Shown: positions 1 to 9,561, numbered from the stretch's first letter. The stretch: DNA of 64,000 bases from an uncultured Prevotellaceae bacterium (GCA_900319225.1 ONNV01000008.1:52921-116920), one strand, 5' to 3'. Translations and numbers: made by a program. The notes: a model not told the origin generated them from the letters alone.

Positions 1-32
1 AAACTTTTCCATATCTGCGGGTGTAAAAGTAC

Positions 33-61
33 AAAAAAAGGACCGCACACACGTGCGGTCC
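33..61 (-). terminator. Intrinsic terminator of rpsA
   Basis: A perfect 9-bp stem (40-48 with 53-61, loop 49-52) is followed, reading the minus strand, by seven T residues (33-39). It lies 30 bases past the rpsA stop codon and fits a rho-independent terminator. Confidence 0.9.
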
Positions 62-90
62 CTTTATTAAATAATGTGATAATCCGTAGA

Positions 91-1884
91 TTACTTACCT
101 CCGTTCTCGAGCTGCTCCTTGAGTGCTGCAAGAGCGTCGATGTCACCAAGAGTGGTAGCGGCAGCCTGGTTCTGGATAACGGGCTCCTCTTTCTCCTTCT
201 TAGCGCTGGTCTTGCGTGCAGCCTTCTTCTCAGCCTTAGCCTCTGCCTTGGCGATATCCTCAAATATGCGGCTGTGTGAAAGGATGATTCTCTTTGAATC
301 CTTGTTGAACTCGATAACCTTGAACTGGAGAGTCTCACCCTGCTGAGCCTGTGAGCCGTCCTCCTTAACAAGATGCTTAGGAGTAGCAAAGCCCTCAACG
401 CCCTCGGCCAGAGAGATAACTGCGCCCTTGTCCATCATCTCGGTAATCTTACCCTCGTGGATAGAATCAACGGTGTAGATTGACTCATAAGCGTCCCAAG
501 GATTCTCCTCGAGCTGCTTGTGGCCAAGGCTGAGACGACGGTTGTCCTTATCTATCTCAAGAACTACAACATCGATAGGAGCACCGATGGTTGTGAACTC
601 TGACGGATGCTTAACCTTCTTGGTCCAGCTCAGGTCGCTGATGTGGATCAGACCGTCAACACCCTCCTCAATCTCAACAAAGATACCGAAGTTGGTGAAG
701 TTGCGTACGGTAGCGGTGTGCTTTGAACCAACGGGATACTTCTCCTCGATGTTCTCCCACGGATCCTGCTTGAGCTGCTTGATACCAAGAGACATCTTGC
801 GCTCTGCACGGTCAAGTGTCAGGATAACTGCCTCAACCTCGTCACCAACCTTGATGAAGTCCTGAGCTGAACGCAGGTGCTGGCTCCATGACATCTCTGA
901 TACGTGGATCAGACCCTCTACGCCCGGAGCAATCTCGATGAATGCACCGTAATCGGCCATAACGACAACCTTGCCCTTGACAACGTCGCCAACCTTGAGG
1001 TTGGGATCAAGTGAATCCCATGGATGGGGTGTGAGCTGCTTGAGACCAAGAGCTATGCGCTTCTTCTCATCGTCAAAGTCAAGAATAACGACGTTGATCT
1101 TCTGGTCAAGCTCAACGATCTCCTTAGGATCGCTTACGCGGCCCCAGCTGAGGTCTGTGATATGGATAAGACCGTCAACACCGCCCAGGTCGATGAATAC
1201 ACCGTAAGAGGTGATGTTCTTAACGGTACCCTCAAGTACCTGACCCTTCTCAAGCTTGCTGATGATCTCCTTCTTCTGCTGCTCAAGCTCCTCTTCGATA
1301 AGAGCCTTGTGTGAAACAACTACGTTGCGGTATTCCTGGTTGATCTTGATAACCTTGAACTCCATGGTCTTGCCAACGAATACATCGTAGTCGCGGATGG
1401 GCTTTACATCGATCTGTGAACCGGGCAGGAAGGCCTCGATGCCGAATACATCGACAATCATACCACCCTTTGTGCGGCACTTGATGTAACCCTTTACAAT
1501 CTCCTGTGACTCCAGAGCCTCGTTCACGCGATCCCATGAGCGTGACTCACGAGCCTTCTTATGTGAAAGAAGAAGCTGACCCTTCTTGTCCTCTGTGTTC
1601 TCAATGAAAACCTCAACCTGGTCACCTACCTTGAGGTCGGGGTTGTAGCGGAATTCGCTGATGGGGATGATACCATCGGACTTGTAACCGATGTTTACGA
1701 TAACCTCGCGCTTGTTGATGGCTGTGACAGTACCGTTGACAACCTCGTTGTCGGCAACCTTGTTGAGGGTTGTGTCATAAGCCTGCTCGAGCTGCTCTTT
1801 TGACATGCCAGAATTGGCACTTCCGTTTTCAAAAGCATCCCAGTCAAATTCCTGAAGGGGAGCTACATTCTTAAAATCTTCCAT
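91..1884 (-). CDS. rpsA: 30S ribosomal protein S1
   Basis: A 597-residue S1 protein, which binds mRNA at the 30S platform and helps initiation on structured or weak-SD messages. Six S1/OB repeats can be read in order, starting near residues 43, 128, 212, 300, 385 and 472; the central ones carry the typical GVFIDL...GLIHI signature. The last 50 residues form a charged Ala/Lys/Glu tail, making it somewhat longer than the 557-residue E. coli protein. The ATG at 1884 opens the acidic N-terminus. It is monocistronic, with its own promoter near 1965-1972 and terminator at 33-61. Codon use is strongly biased, as expected for an abundant protein. Confidence 0.97.
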   Translation of the reverse strand: MEDFKNVAPLQEFDWDAFENGSANSGMSKEQLEQAYDTTLNKVADNEVVNGTVTAINKREVIVNIGYKSDGIIPISEFRYNPDLKVGDQVEVFIENTEDKKGQLLLSHKKARESRSWDRVNEALESQEIVKGYIKCRTKGGMIVDVFGIEAFLPGSQIDVKPIRDYDVFVGKTMEFKVIKINQEYRNVVVSHKALIEEELEQQKKEIISKLEKGQVLEGTVKNITSYGVFIDLGGVDGLIHITDLSWGRVSDPKEIVELDQKINVVILDFDDEKKRIALGLKQLTPHPWDSLDPNLKVGDVVKGKVVVMADYGAFIEIAPGVEGLIHVSEMSWSQHLRSAQDFIKVGDEVEAVILTLDRAERKMSLGIKQLKQDPWENIEEKYPVGSKHTATVRNFTNFGIFVEIEEGVDGLIHISDLSWTKKVKHPSEFTTIGAPIDVVVLEIDKDNRRLSLGHKQLEENPWDAYESIYTVDSIHEGKITEMMDKGAVISLAEGVEGFATPKHLVKEDGSQAQQGETLQFKVIEFNKDSKRIILSHSRIFEDIAKAEAKAEKKAARKTSAKKEKEEPVIQNQAAATTLGDIDALAALKEQLENGGK

Positions 1885-1964
1885 TAGTTAAATTTTGAAA
1901 CTAAGATAAAGTTAGACAATATGTTGTAAACACACGCCAAGGCCACTGCGGCACTTAGCGGGCG

Positions 1965-1972
1965 CAAAGATA
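1965..1972 (-). promoter_or_regulatory. Promoter -7 box for rpsA
   Basis: Read on the minus strand the bases are TATCTTTG, a perfect match to the Bacteroidetes -7 consensus TAnnTTTG. It gives a leader of about 75 nt before the rpsA ATG. I see no convincing -33 TTG. A second weaker box (TAACTTTA, 1907-1914) lies nearer the gene. An S1 leader of this length could host autoregulation, which is inference. Confidence 0.6.
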
Positions 1973-2037
1973 GCACTTTATTATTTAAATAAAGAGAATT
2001 TGGGCTCAAAAAATGATTCCGGCTGCCAATATGCAGG

Positions 2038-4659
2038 TCAGAATCCGGTGTCGAGCGTGTAGGGGATACCCGATGGGGTCATGCCGGCAGCCTCAACATT
2101 GAAGTGTCTGGTAATGGAGCTGTTATAGAACTCGACATCGGCCTGACCGATGCTGTCGGTTATCACGTTGGGGTTCCAGTAGAGGGTGCGGCGGTAGTCC
2201 ACATCACCGAATACCGGACCGTCGGGATATTCCGGGGCATAGAACTCATAGGGGCGTGAATAGCCGTCAACGGTGGTTACGCGCTTGTTGATCTTGTAGA
2301 TGTCATCCCTGGTGCTCAGCTCGCGTCCCTCCTTAATCAGGATATCCACCAGGATACGACGCTCGTTGAGGACGGAGTCAACGGACTTATCGGGATCAAA
2401 CATCATATCCGTAAACTCCTTGTATTTGGGGCTTTCAAGATATAGCGGACACTGCTGCAGAATGTTTGCCATGTACATGGGGCGGTCAAACACGATAATG
2501 CTCTTTATGTCCTTGGCGTCTATCGATGCGGGATCGGCGAACATACCCTGGTACTGATATCGCTTGGTGTCATGGACGTAGAAGAAGGGCTGGAATCCGT
2601 TGATGGATCCTATGGCGTCACTGTCGCCCATCAGGAGTGAATAGCCCTTGTCAAGAAGATATCCCATAAGGTCAGTTGAGTAATCTCCCTTGTCCAGGTC
2701 AATCTCAACGTCCTTGACAACGTCATAAGACTTGAATGTGAAGTAGTCTATATACATGCGCTCCTCCTCAATGTCAACGTCAGGCAGCAGCAGTCCGGTG
2801 CTGGTGTTGATTACCGTGGGCAGGCCGTCGTCCTGAGTCTGGACATTCTTGTTGGGCTTTATGCTGCTCATACCGGTGAATACAAGCTCCTGAGGCTGGT
2901 ATGCGCGGATGGCGGGGGTGAGTGAGCGGTCCAGCTTGATGCGGGCGCTGGGGCCGATCATCTTTTTCTTGGTGGCGTGGGCATCAATCGTGAAACGTGC
3001 CTTGTCATAGAACTCTGCACCTATGTCAAAACCGAAATAGCCGTTTGAGTCTGTCTTGCAGTTGTAGGTCTCAGTGAGACGTTTGTCGGTGGGCATCAGG
3101 GCTGCCAGCACCTCGATTCCCTCAACCGGCTTGTTGCCAGATGAGTTCATAACCCAGCCGTTTAGTGTGAGAGACTCCTCTACGCGGTGACGCTCACGGA
3201 ACTCTTTCTGTCCGGTAATGGTCTGCCAGTCATAACGCTCCCAACCCTGAACCAGCATGAGCAGGTCAAGGGCCGTGTCACGTTCAGGCGCATCGGTATC
3301 AAAATACCAGGATGGGTTCTCAATGAATCCTTTCAGGTCCGATGAGAGCAGCATTGATGTGCGCAGGTCATCGGCCAGGATGTTGCCTTGTCCGCGGCTG
3401 TCACGTACGGAGAGGCAGAAACGGTCACGCAGCGGGTTGCCTTTGCCGTCCTTGAGCATGAACTTGAGGTTGACCTTCTCAAACGGTCCGTAACTGCTCT
3501 TGTCGGACTGGACCTCAAGCGCCGGAGTCTTTAAAGCCTGACTGCGATGATATAATGCGCGGCTGGCATACAGGGTGCCATTTGTGTCAAAGAGGTTGAT
3601 GCGGCATACGCCCTCGGGGATGCCTGTCATGGACCTTATGGCCTCTGTCTGGCCCTGACCGGTTTCAATGGTGCAGAAATCAACTATCTCTCCGCGGCAT
3701 GTCATAGCCATACCTAAGGTCTTTCCGGCAAAGTCGGCAGAGCACTCTATATGCAGTGAGATGCTGTCTGATCCGCAGGGAGAGACCTGGAGAGCTATTC
3801 CCGCCTGCTCGGTTTGAGGCAGGCTGAATGACCTTGACTTGCCGTCAACGGTTATGTCAACCGTATTGCGGCGGTCTGTGGGAGTGAATGTGAACCAGCC
3901 CATTCCGTCATGGACGGTGCTGAAACTGATATCGGTGTCGGCTAGTGTGCCCTGTGCGTCAACGCCCAGTCCGGTATCATCGGTAACCTTGAAGGCTACG
4001 CGGTTGGGCTTGCCCATGATCAGATGTCCGCCCTCGGGGTAGAATGTGCAGTTTATCTTGCGCAGGTTCTCTGCTTTGGGGCGGAACTCTGCGGTCTCAA
4101 CTTTCTCAAGAGTAATTGTGGGGTTCTCTCCGTAATAGTTACCCTCCTCCTTGGGCTGGTCATAAACGGCAAATACGCGAGAGAATATGGAATGTTCACT
4201 GAAATTGAGCATGTAGTTGGTGTAGGCGCGTACCTCGTAGAAACCGCTGGGATAACCTATGATGCCGCGTTTTTCACGGGCCTGGGCGGTGGCACCGTCA
4301 ACCAGGGTGATGAGACCGTCGGCCTGACCGCCTATGATCTTGAGTTTCTGCTGCTTGAGAACTACGCCTGTAGGTGATATGAGGTCTACATAAAGGACTT
4401 TACTCTGAGCCCTCTGCAGGGTGGTTGCGTTGACTACGAACGCTTTGAACCAGATGGTCTCGCCGCTGTAGTATGACGTGTTGTCAAACTGCAGGAATAC
4501 CTTCTCCTGCGGGAATATGCTGTTGAACTGGTGTATGTTTCCGGCAAATTTCATCAGTGCATCGGCACTGCTCTGTGAAAGGCAAGGAGCTATGTTGAAA
4601 AGGATAACAGCTGTGGCAATCAATAAGCGGAAATGCTTGAATAAAGGTCTAGTAATCAT
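2038..4659 (-). CDS. Large secreted MG2/alpha-2-macroglobulin-like protein
   Basis: An 873-residue exported protein. An N-terminal hydrophobic segment (about 12-28, ending near CLSQS) is a signal peptide. Residues about 45-140 look like an MG2 (macroglobulin) domain, with the phrase FPQEKVFLQFDNTSYYSGE that is common in Bacteroidetes surface proteins. A carboxypeptidase-regulatory-like beta sandwich follows near 500-560, and the last 45 residues resemble an A2M-type domain. No thioester motif and no beta-barrel are evident, so it is not a full A2M or a TonB receptor. It probably acts in the periplasm or on the outer membrane; substrate unknown. It is transcribed alone from 4689-4696. Confidence 0.75.
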   Translation of the reverse strand: MITRPLFKHFRLLIATAVILFNIAPCLSQSSADALMKFAGNIHQFNSIFPQEKVFLQFDNTSYYSGETIWFKAFVVNATTLQRAQSKVLYVDLISPTGVVLKQQKLKIIGGQADGLITLVDGATAQAREKRGIIGYPSGFYEVRAYTNYMLNFSEHSIFSRVFAVYDQPKEEGNYYGENPTITLEKVETAEFRPKAENLRKINCTFYPEGGHLIMGKPNRVAFKVTDDTGLGVDAQGTLADTDISFSTVHDGMGWFTFTPTDRRNTVDITVDGKSRSFSLPQTEQAGIALQVSPCGSDSISLHIECSADFAGKTLGMAMTCRGEIVDFCTIETGQGQTEAIRSMTGIPEGVCRINLFDTNGTLYASRALYHRSQALKTPALEVQSDKSSYGPFEKVNLKFMLKDGKGNPLRDRFCLSVRDSRGQGNILADDLRTSMLLSSDLKGFIENPSWYFDTDAPERDTALDLLMLVQGWERYDWQTITGQKEFRERHRVEESLTLNGWVMNSSGNKPVEGIEVLAALMPTDKRLTETYNCKTDSNGYFGFDIGAEFYDKARFTIDAHATKKKMIGPSARIKLDRSLTPAIRAYQPQELVFTGMSSIKPNKNVQTQDDGLPTVINTSTGLLLPDVDIEEERMYIDYFTFKSYDVVKDVEIDLDKGDYSTDLMGYLLDKGYSLLMGDSDAIGSINGFQPFFYVHDTKRYQYQGMFADPASIDAKDIKSIIVFDRPMYMANILQQCPLYLESPKYKEFTDMMFDPDKSVDSVLNERRILVDILIKEGRELSTRDDIYKINKRVTTVDGYSRPYEFYAPEYPDGPVFGDVDYRRTLYWNPNVITDSIGQADVEFYNSSITRHFNVEAAGMTPSGIPYTLDTGF

Positions 4660-4688
4660 CTCGTATAGGTGTGATTTGCAAATTGAAG

Positions 4689-4696
4689 CAAAAATA
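4689..4696 (-). promoter_or_regulatory. Promoter -7 box for the MG2-domain gene
   Basis: The minus strand reads TATTTTTG, matching TAnnTTTG, about 30 bases before the ATG at 4659. No clear -33 TTG is seen. Confidence 0.5.
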
Positions 4697-4726
4697 GTGA
4701 AAATGTGGAAAAGTGAAAAGGTTACG

Positions 4727-4759
4727 TTGCTATTATTAATCCAAGTTTAGCTATATTTG
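4727..4759 (+). promoter_or_regulatory. Promoter for the DUF1846 gene, leaderless geometry
   Basis: TTG at 4727-4729, 22 bases, then TATATTTG at 4752-4759. The ATG is at 4769, only nine bases after the box, so the transcript should begin at or next to the start codon. It also argues against the in-frame TTG at 4757, which lies inside the box. Confidence 0.65.
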
Positions 4760-4768
4760 CAATCCGTT

Positions 4769-6250
4769 ATGATATACGGATTTGACAACGACAAGTATCT
4801 TAGGATACAGTCCGAACACATCAAGGAGCGCATAGCTCAGTTCGGAGACAAGCTCTATCTTGAGTTCGGAGGCAAACTCTTCGACGACCATCACGCCAGC
4901 CGCGTGCTTCCCGGTTTCCAGCCAGACAGTAAGTTGCGTATGCTCAATCAGCTCAGTGAATATGCTGAGATTGTGATTGTGATCAGTGCTGTTGACATTG
5001 AGAAGAACAAGGTCCGCAGCGACCTGGGCATTACCTATGACATGGACGTGCTGCGCCTGCGCGAGGAGTTCCAGAGCCGTGGACTTCTGGTAGGTTCTGT
5101 AGTCATTACCCACTACAACGGTCAGGCCAGTGCCGATGCATTCCGTGAGCGTCTCAAGAGACTGGGTATCCAGACATATGTCCATTATATCATCGAGGGC
5201 TATCCCAATAATGTAGGTCTTATTGCATCCGATGAGGGATTCGGCCGTAATGATTATGTCAAGACCACCCGTCCGCTCGTTGTCGTAACAGCTCCCGGAC
5301 CCGGTAGCGGCAAGATGGCTGTCTGCCTGAGTCAGCTCTATCAGGAGCAGAAGCACGGCGTAAAGGCCGGTTATGCCAAGTTTGAGACATTCCCCATCTG
5401 GAACCTGCCCCTGAACCATCCCGTAAACATAGCATATGAGGCTGCCACAGCCGATCTGGATGACGTGAACATGATTGACCCGTTCCATCTGGAGGCTTAC
5501 GGCAAGACAACCGTGAACTATAATCGTGACATAGAGATATTCCCTGTGCTGGATGCCATATTCAAGGGAATCTATGGCTACAATCCCTATAAGTCACCCA
5601 CCGATATGGGCGTGAACATGGCCGGTTTCTGCATCAGTGATGATGAGGTCTGCTGCCGTGCCGCCAAGGATGAGGTGATACGCCGCTACTACACCGCTCT
5701 GGGTGATATGGCCAGCGGCAAGACCAATGAGAATGAGGTCAACAAGATAGCCCTTCTCATGAGCAAGGCCGGCATCACGACAGCAACCCGCCGTACCACC
5801 GTTGCCGCCAAGGAGCGTCAGGAGGAGACCGGTGTTCCGGCTGCTGCCATTGAGCTGTCGGACGGTACTATCATAACCTCCAAGACTACGGCTCTGCTGG
5901 GACCCAGTGCAGCATTGATACTTAATGCCACCAAGTATCTGGCGGGCATCGACCACAAAGTCAAGCTCATTGCCCAGAACATGATAGAGCCTATCCAGAA
6001 GACCAAGGTTAACTATCTGCACGGAAACAACCCGCGTCTGCACACTGATGAGGTGCTGGTTGCTCTCTCAATCCTTAGCCAGCAGGATGAGAACTGCCGT
6101 AAGGCTCTTGACATGCTGCCTGAGTTGAAAGGCTGTCAGGTACACTGCACTGTACTGCTCAGTGAGGTGGACCGTAAGATCTTCCGTAAACTGGGTGTGG
6201 GCCTTACCTGTGATCCGGTAAAGAAGAAGTATTTCCCCAACGGCAAGTAG
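4769..6250 (+). CDS. DUF1846 (UPF0371) family protein
   Basis: A 493-residue cytoplasmic protein of the DUF1846 family, recognised from the opening IYGFDNDKYLRIQSEHIKER, the GGKLFDDHHASRVLPGF block and a P-loop-like GPGSGKM at 176-182. Family members are about 490-500 residues, so this is full length. The biochemical role of the family is not established; the P-loop-like segment suggests nucleotide use, which is inference. I place the start at the ATG at 4769 rather than a TTG 12 bases upstream, because the family begins this way and the TTG overlaps the promoter box. The phosphopantetheinyl transferase follows after 12 bases and is probably cotranscribed. Confidence 0.93.
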   Translation: MIYGFDNDKYLRIQSEHIKERIAQFGDKLYLEFGGKLFDDHHASRVLPGFQPDSKLRMLNQLSEYAEIVIVISAVDIEKNKVRSDLGITYDMDVLRLREEFQSRGLLVGSVVITHYNGQASADAFRERLKRLGIQTYVHYIIEGYPNNVGLIASDEGFGRNDYVKTTRPLVVVTAPGPGSGKMAVCLSQLYQEQKHGVKAGYAKFETFPIWNLPLNHPVNIAYEAATADLDDVNMIDPFHLEAYGKTTVNYNRDIEIFPVLDAIFKGIYGYNPYKSPTDMGVNMAGFCISDDEVCCRAAKDEVIRRYYTALGDMASGKTNENEVNKIALLMSKAGITTATRRTTVAAKERQEETGVPAAAIELSDGTIITSKTTALLGPSAALILNATKYLAGIDHKVKLIAQNMIEPIQKTKVNYLHGNNPRLHTDEVLVALSILSQQDENCRKALDMLPELKGCQVHCTVLLSEVDRKIFRKLGVGLTCDPVKKKYFPNGK

Positions 6251-6262
6251 CCGTCATATGGC

Positions 6263-6868
6263 ATGATACGCCTCCGCCTGTTTGATGAGATGAGTCTCTG
6301 CACTGATGCGGAGGTGCAGCGCATGCTGCCCCTGGTGCCTGAATGGCGCAGGGAGCAGGCGCTTAGGTTCAAGCATACATTCGGCCGTTTTGCATGTCTC
6401 AAGTCATATCTGATGCTGGCCGAACTGCTGCAGGGCGGGTTCGGAATCAGTGATTTCGGCGTGTCTGTATCGGACCACGGCAAACCGTATGTTACCGGCT
6501 GTCCCGGTATCCATTTCAATATAAGCCACTGCACAAAGGCTATCGCGGTGGCTGTAAGTGATTCCCCTGTAGGTATAGATGTGGAGGCGTTCCGTAATTT
6601 CAGCGACGGTCTGCTGGACAAATCCATGAATGAGACCGAGCGGCAGCAGATTCAGGCATCGGACTCTCCGTTGGAGACATTCGCCTCATTCTGGACCCGT
6701 AAGGAGGCCGTGTTCAAACTGCATGGCACCGGCATCACCGATGACCTTCACTGTATCCTTACAGAAAAAGAGACGACCGATACCATGATTAACCGGGAGA
6801 AGGGTTATGCGGTATCGGTCGCTATGTACGCTCAGGACTGTAACGGTCAGCTGGCTGAGCTGTGGTAA
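6263..6868 (+). CDS. 4'-phosphopantetheinyl transferase, Sfp type
   Basis: A 201-residue enzyme that transfers the phosphopantetheine arm of CoA to a serine of carrier proteins. Hallmarks are NISH (86-89), GIDVE (104-108, metal-binding D106 and E108) and WTRKEA (144-149, with K147 and E148). The length is that of the compact Sfp/AcpT class. Bacteroidales often use this class in place of AcpS, so it may serve fatty acid synthesis; no carrier protein is nearby to define a specialised role. Its last 22 bases overlap the end of the opposing kinase gene. Confidence 0.92.
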   Translation: MIRLRLFDEMSLCTDAEVQRMLPLVPEWRREQALRFKHTFGRFACLKSYLMLAELLQGGFGISDFGVSVSDHGKPYVTGCPGIHFNISHCTKAIAVAVSDSPVGIDVEAFRNFSDGLLDKSMNETERQQIQASDSPLETFASFWTRKEAVFKLHGTGITDDLHCILTEKETTDTMINREKGYAVSVAMYAQDCNGQLAELW

Positions 6869-7698
6869 TCAATCAGTCCCCGCATGGGGCTGGTCTCAAT
6901 CTTTCCTATAGTCATACCCAGGGCCTCTGCGGTCTCCTTGAGCTCGTCGGCAAAGTTATCGGCCAGGGAGCCTACAAAATGCACGGGCATCCAGGGCTTG
7001 TGGTAACTGATCACGTTGCGGGTAAAGAACTCTGAGAAACACTGGATTATCAGTTTGTGAACCTCGGGTACGGCACGCTTCTCATATACGAACGGAGCGA
7101 ATCCGGCTATGTATCTGTTGGGGAGCGGCTGGCGGTACACGTTCTCAATGATAATCTCCTTGGTAAGCTGGTAGCGCTCCATGAACTCATTGCAAACGGC
7201 CTCCGGCAGCTGGCGCTTGAGGCAGTCACCTATGAGACGGCGTCCGATAGCGGCGCTGCTGCCCTCATCGCCCAGGATATAACCCAGAGAGGGTACCTGG
7301 TCAACAATCTCCTTGCCGTTATACATGCATGAGTTGGATCCGGTACCAAGCACGCAGGCAACGCCTTCAGAACGTCCGCACAGGGCGCGGGCGGCTCCCA
7401 GCATATCGCTGTCAACTGCAATCACGGCATTGGGGAAGAACTCCTTGAGTATGCCGGCCATCTGTACGCAGATGGACTCGGTGGCACAGCCGGCACCATA
7501 ATAATAGACCTCATTTACGGTGTTGAGATCAATGCCTGATGTGTTAGGCAACAGTTCACTTTTTATGATGGTGCTTATGGCCTCGACGCTCTGATGGCAC
7601 GGGTTTATACCCTGTGTCTTGACACTTCTAAGGTCATATGCGGTGTTGAAAAATCCCCAGTCAGTCTTGGTTGATCCGCTGTCTACAACAAGTTTCAT
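6847..7698 (-). CDS. BadF/BadG-family amino-sugar kinase (N-acetylglucosamine kinase-like)
   Basis: A 283-residue ASKHA-fold sugar kinase. DSGSTKTDW (6-14) is the first phosphate loop and VLGTGSNS (about 115-122) the second, as in eukaryotic NAGK and in bacterial GlcNAc/MurNAc kinases of this family. Its start overlaps the stop of the permease gene as ATGA, so the two are translationally coupled. With an AmpG-like permease beside it, phosphorylation of a wall-derived GlcNAc or MurNAc is the likeliest job. No MurQ etherase is in the window, so MurNAc 6-phosphate breakdown cannot be claimed from here. Confidence 0.88.
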   Translation of the reverse strand: MKLVVDSGSTKTDWGFFNTAYDLRSVKTQGINPCHQSVEAISTIIKSELLPNTSGIDLNTVNEVYYYGAGCATESICVQMAGILKEFFPNAVIAVDSDMLGAARALCGRSEGVACVLGTGSNSCMYNGKEIVDQVPSLGYILGDEGSSAAIGRRLIGDCLKRQLPEAVCNEFMERYQLTKEIIIENVYRQPLPNRYIAGFAPFVYEKRAVPEVHKLIIQCFSEFFTRNVISYHKPWMPVHFVGSLADNFADELKETAEALGMTIGKIETSPMRGLIDYHSSAS

Positions 7699-8960
7699 TG
7701 CTTCTTTCCAAAATCAGGTTCATATTTGATAAAGGCCGTTACCAGGCATGTCACGATGCAGCAGGCAATTACCCATATAAAGAACATGCAATATCCCATA
7801 CGCTCCTGGAGTATGCCCGATATCATTCCGGGCAGCATCATTCCGAGTGCCATTATTCCGGTACTGATAGCGTAGTGTGAAGTCTGATGCTCTCCACGTG
7901 CAAAATACATCAGGAACAGGGTATAAGCAGTAAATCCGAATCCGTATCCCATCTGCTCTATGAATATGCAGGTGCTTACCAGAGCCATGTGCTGTGTGGG
8001 GAACCAGCTCAGGTATACATATACCAGGTCAGGGACCGATATGGCGGCCACCATATACCAGATGCATTTCTTGAGTCCGAACTTGGATAGCGTGATGCCG
8101 CCAATGATTCCTCCCAGCAGGAGTCCGATAACTCCCAGAGTGCCCTGCGCAAGACCTACCTGTGCGGTGGTCAGATACAGACCGCCGGAAACTGCATCGT
8201 CAACCAGGAACAGCGGAGCTATCTTGACCAACTGTGCCTCCGGGAAACGGAACAGCAGGATGAACAGGAGTGCGGGAACGATATGGGGCTTCTTGAAATA
8301 GCTTACGAATGTCATTCCGAACTCTCTGAGGATGTTCTTTCTTGATATGCCTGTGGTGCAGTCTGCAACGGGGTGGGGCAGGATGTATGAGTGGTAAAGC
8401 CACAACAGTATCATCAGGCCGCCGGCCACCAGGAATCCAAGGCTCCAGGCACGTACGGCCGATCCGAACTGTTTCTCAAACAGTCCTACCAGGATGAGGA
8501 GTCCGCCCTGTCCGGCAATCATTGCAATACGGTAAGCCGTGTTGCGGATACCAACGAACAGTGACTGCTCACCCTCATCAAGGCCCAGCATGTAGAAACC
8601 GTCAATTGATATGTCATGTGTAGCTGAGCTGAATGCCAGCAGCCACATTATGGCAAGTGACCATCTGAAGAAATTGGTGGTGTTGACCGTAAGCGCTACA
8701 CCTGCCAGTCCTGCTCCCAGGATAAGCTGAGTGAGCAGCAGCCACCAGCGCTTGGTCTTGATCAGGTCTACAAAGGGGCTCCAGAAGGGCTTGATGACCC
8801 ATGGCAGGTAGAGCCAACTGGTGTACAGTGCAACATCGGCATTGCTTATGCCAAGCTGCTTGAACATGATGGCCGATACGGTAACCACAAGTACGTAGGG
8901 TAGTCCCTCGGCAAAATAGAGTGTGGGCACCCAGGCCCACGATGTCCTAGGTGATGCCAT
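7695..8960 (-). CDS. MFS permease, AmpG/muropeptide-transporter-like
   Basis: A 421-residue polytopic membrane protein with about twelve hydrophobic helices. The N-terminus (YFAEGLPYVLV, then LYLPWVIKPFWSPFVDL) is typical of the AmpG/acetyl-CoA transporter branch of the MFS. AmpG imports anhydromuropeptides into the cytoplasm; related Bacteroidetes permeases import MurNAc. The ATG directly abuts the flavodoxin stop, and the stop overlaps the kinase start, so this is the middle of a three-gene operon. The exact substrate cannot be read from the sequence. Confidence 0.85.
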   Translation of the reverse strand: MASPRTSWAWVPTLYFAEGLPYVLVVTVSAIMFKQLGISNADVALYTSWLYLPWVIKPFWSPFVDLIKTKRWWLLLTQLILGAGLAGVALTVNTTNFFRWSLAIMWLLAFSSATHDISIDGFYMLGLDEGEQSLFVGIRNTAYRIAMIAGQGGLLILVGLFEKQFGSAVRAWSLGFLVAGGLMILLWLYHSYILPHPVADCTTGISRKNILREFGMTFVSYFKKPHIVPALLFILLFRFPEAQLVKIAPLFLVDDAVSGGLYLTTAQVGLAQGTLGVIGLLLGGIIGGITLSKFGLKKCIWYMVAAISVPDLVYVYLSWFPTQHMALVSTCIFIEQMGYGFGFTAYTLFLMYFARGEHQTSHYAISTGIMALGMMLPGMISGILQERMGYCMFFIWVIACCIVTCLVTAFIKYEPDFGKKQ

Positions 8961-9515
8961 TTACTTGGCGGGTATTAATTCCTTGAGTGTCTTGATTACG
9001 TTATCGCGGATCTCCTGTGTAGGGTTGCGCTTGAGAGTAGTGCCTTCAACCAGGTTCAGGTCAGCATACTGCTGCTTGAGCTTGTTGTATGAGTTGGTCA
9101 GATTGCTGCTGCCCGATGTTGAGAAGATGATGACGGTCTTGCCCTTAAGGTCATTCTGCTCAATGAATGTGTTTATGATGTTGGGTGCAGCATCGCCCCA
9201 GATGGGGAATCCGATATATACTACGTCATACTCCTTCAGGTTATCGGGCTTGGCCTTGAGTTCCGGACGCATAGCCTTGTCGGCCATCTCCTTGAAGGCG
9301 CGTGCCTCACGGTTTCCCAGATTTACGTCATCGGCGGTATAGGGCTGTGCTCCCTCAATCTCAAAGAGGTCGGCGCCGGTAGCCTTGCTTAAATCCTGTG
9401 CCAGGGCCTTGGTGGTTCCTGTGGGTGAAAAGTAGGTTATCAGGACTTTTGAATCTTTTGCTGCGCATGCGGTTACCATCATAACCAGAAGCGCCATAAT
9501 CATACTTTTTCTCAT
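8961..9515 (-). CDS. Flavodoxin-fold lipoprotein
   Basis: A 184-residue flavodoxin. The FMN phosphate loop is SPTGTT (30-35), followed by GFPIWGDAAP and FSTSGSSN loops. Unusually for an electron carrier it has an export signal with a lipobox (VTAC, Cys17), so it is probably a periplasm-facing lipoprotein. Such exported flavodoxin-like proteins are common in gut Bacteroidetes, with mostly unknown partners. It is the first gene of an operon with the permease and sugar kinase; the functional link is not obvious. Confidence 0.88.
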   Translation of the reverse strand: MRKSMIMALLVMMVTACAAKDSKVLITYFSPTGTTKALAQDLSKATGADLFEIEGAQPYTADDVNLGNREARAFKEMADKAMRPELKAKPDNLKEYDVVYIGFPIWGDAAPNIINTFIEQNDLKGKTVIIFSTSGSSNLTNSYNKLKQQYADLNLVEGTTLKRNPTQEIRDNVIKTLKELIPAK

Positions 9516-9553
9516 AATTATTCAGGTTGTTTAATATGTTACAATCTAAGGTG

Positions 9554-9561
9554 CGAATATA
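9554..9561 (-). promoter_or_regulatory. Possible -7 box for the flavodoxin operon
   Basis: The minus strand reads TATATTCG, one mismatch from TAnnTTTG, about 38 bases before the ATG at 9515. The TTCG variant recurs in this window (21445, 21466, 59607, 59675). Confidence 0.4.

Noticed and set aside
4751-5488. 245-codon open frame antisense to the DUF1846 gene
   Set aside because: Shadow frame caused by codon bias of the real gene; low-complexity Leu/Val-rich product without a family.
7695-8960. Complete MurNAc catabolic operon (transporter-kinase-etherase)
   Set aside because: A flavodoxin occupies the third position and no MurQ-like gene is present.
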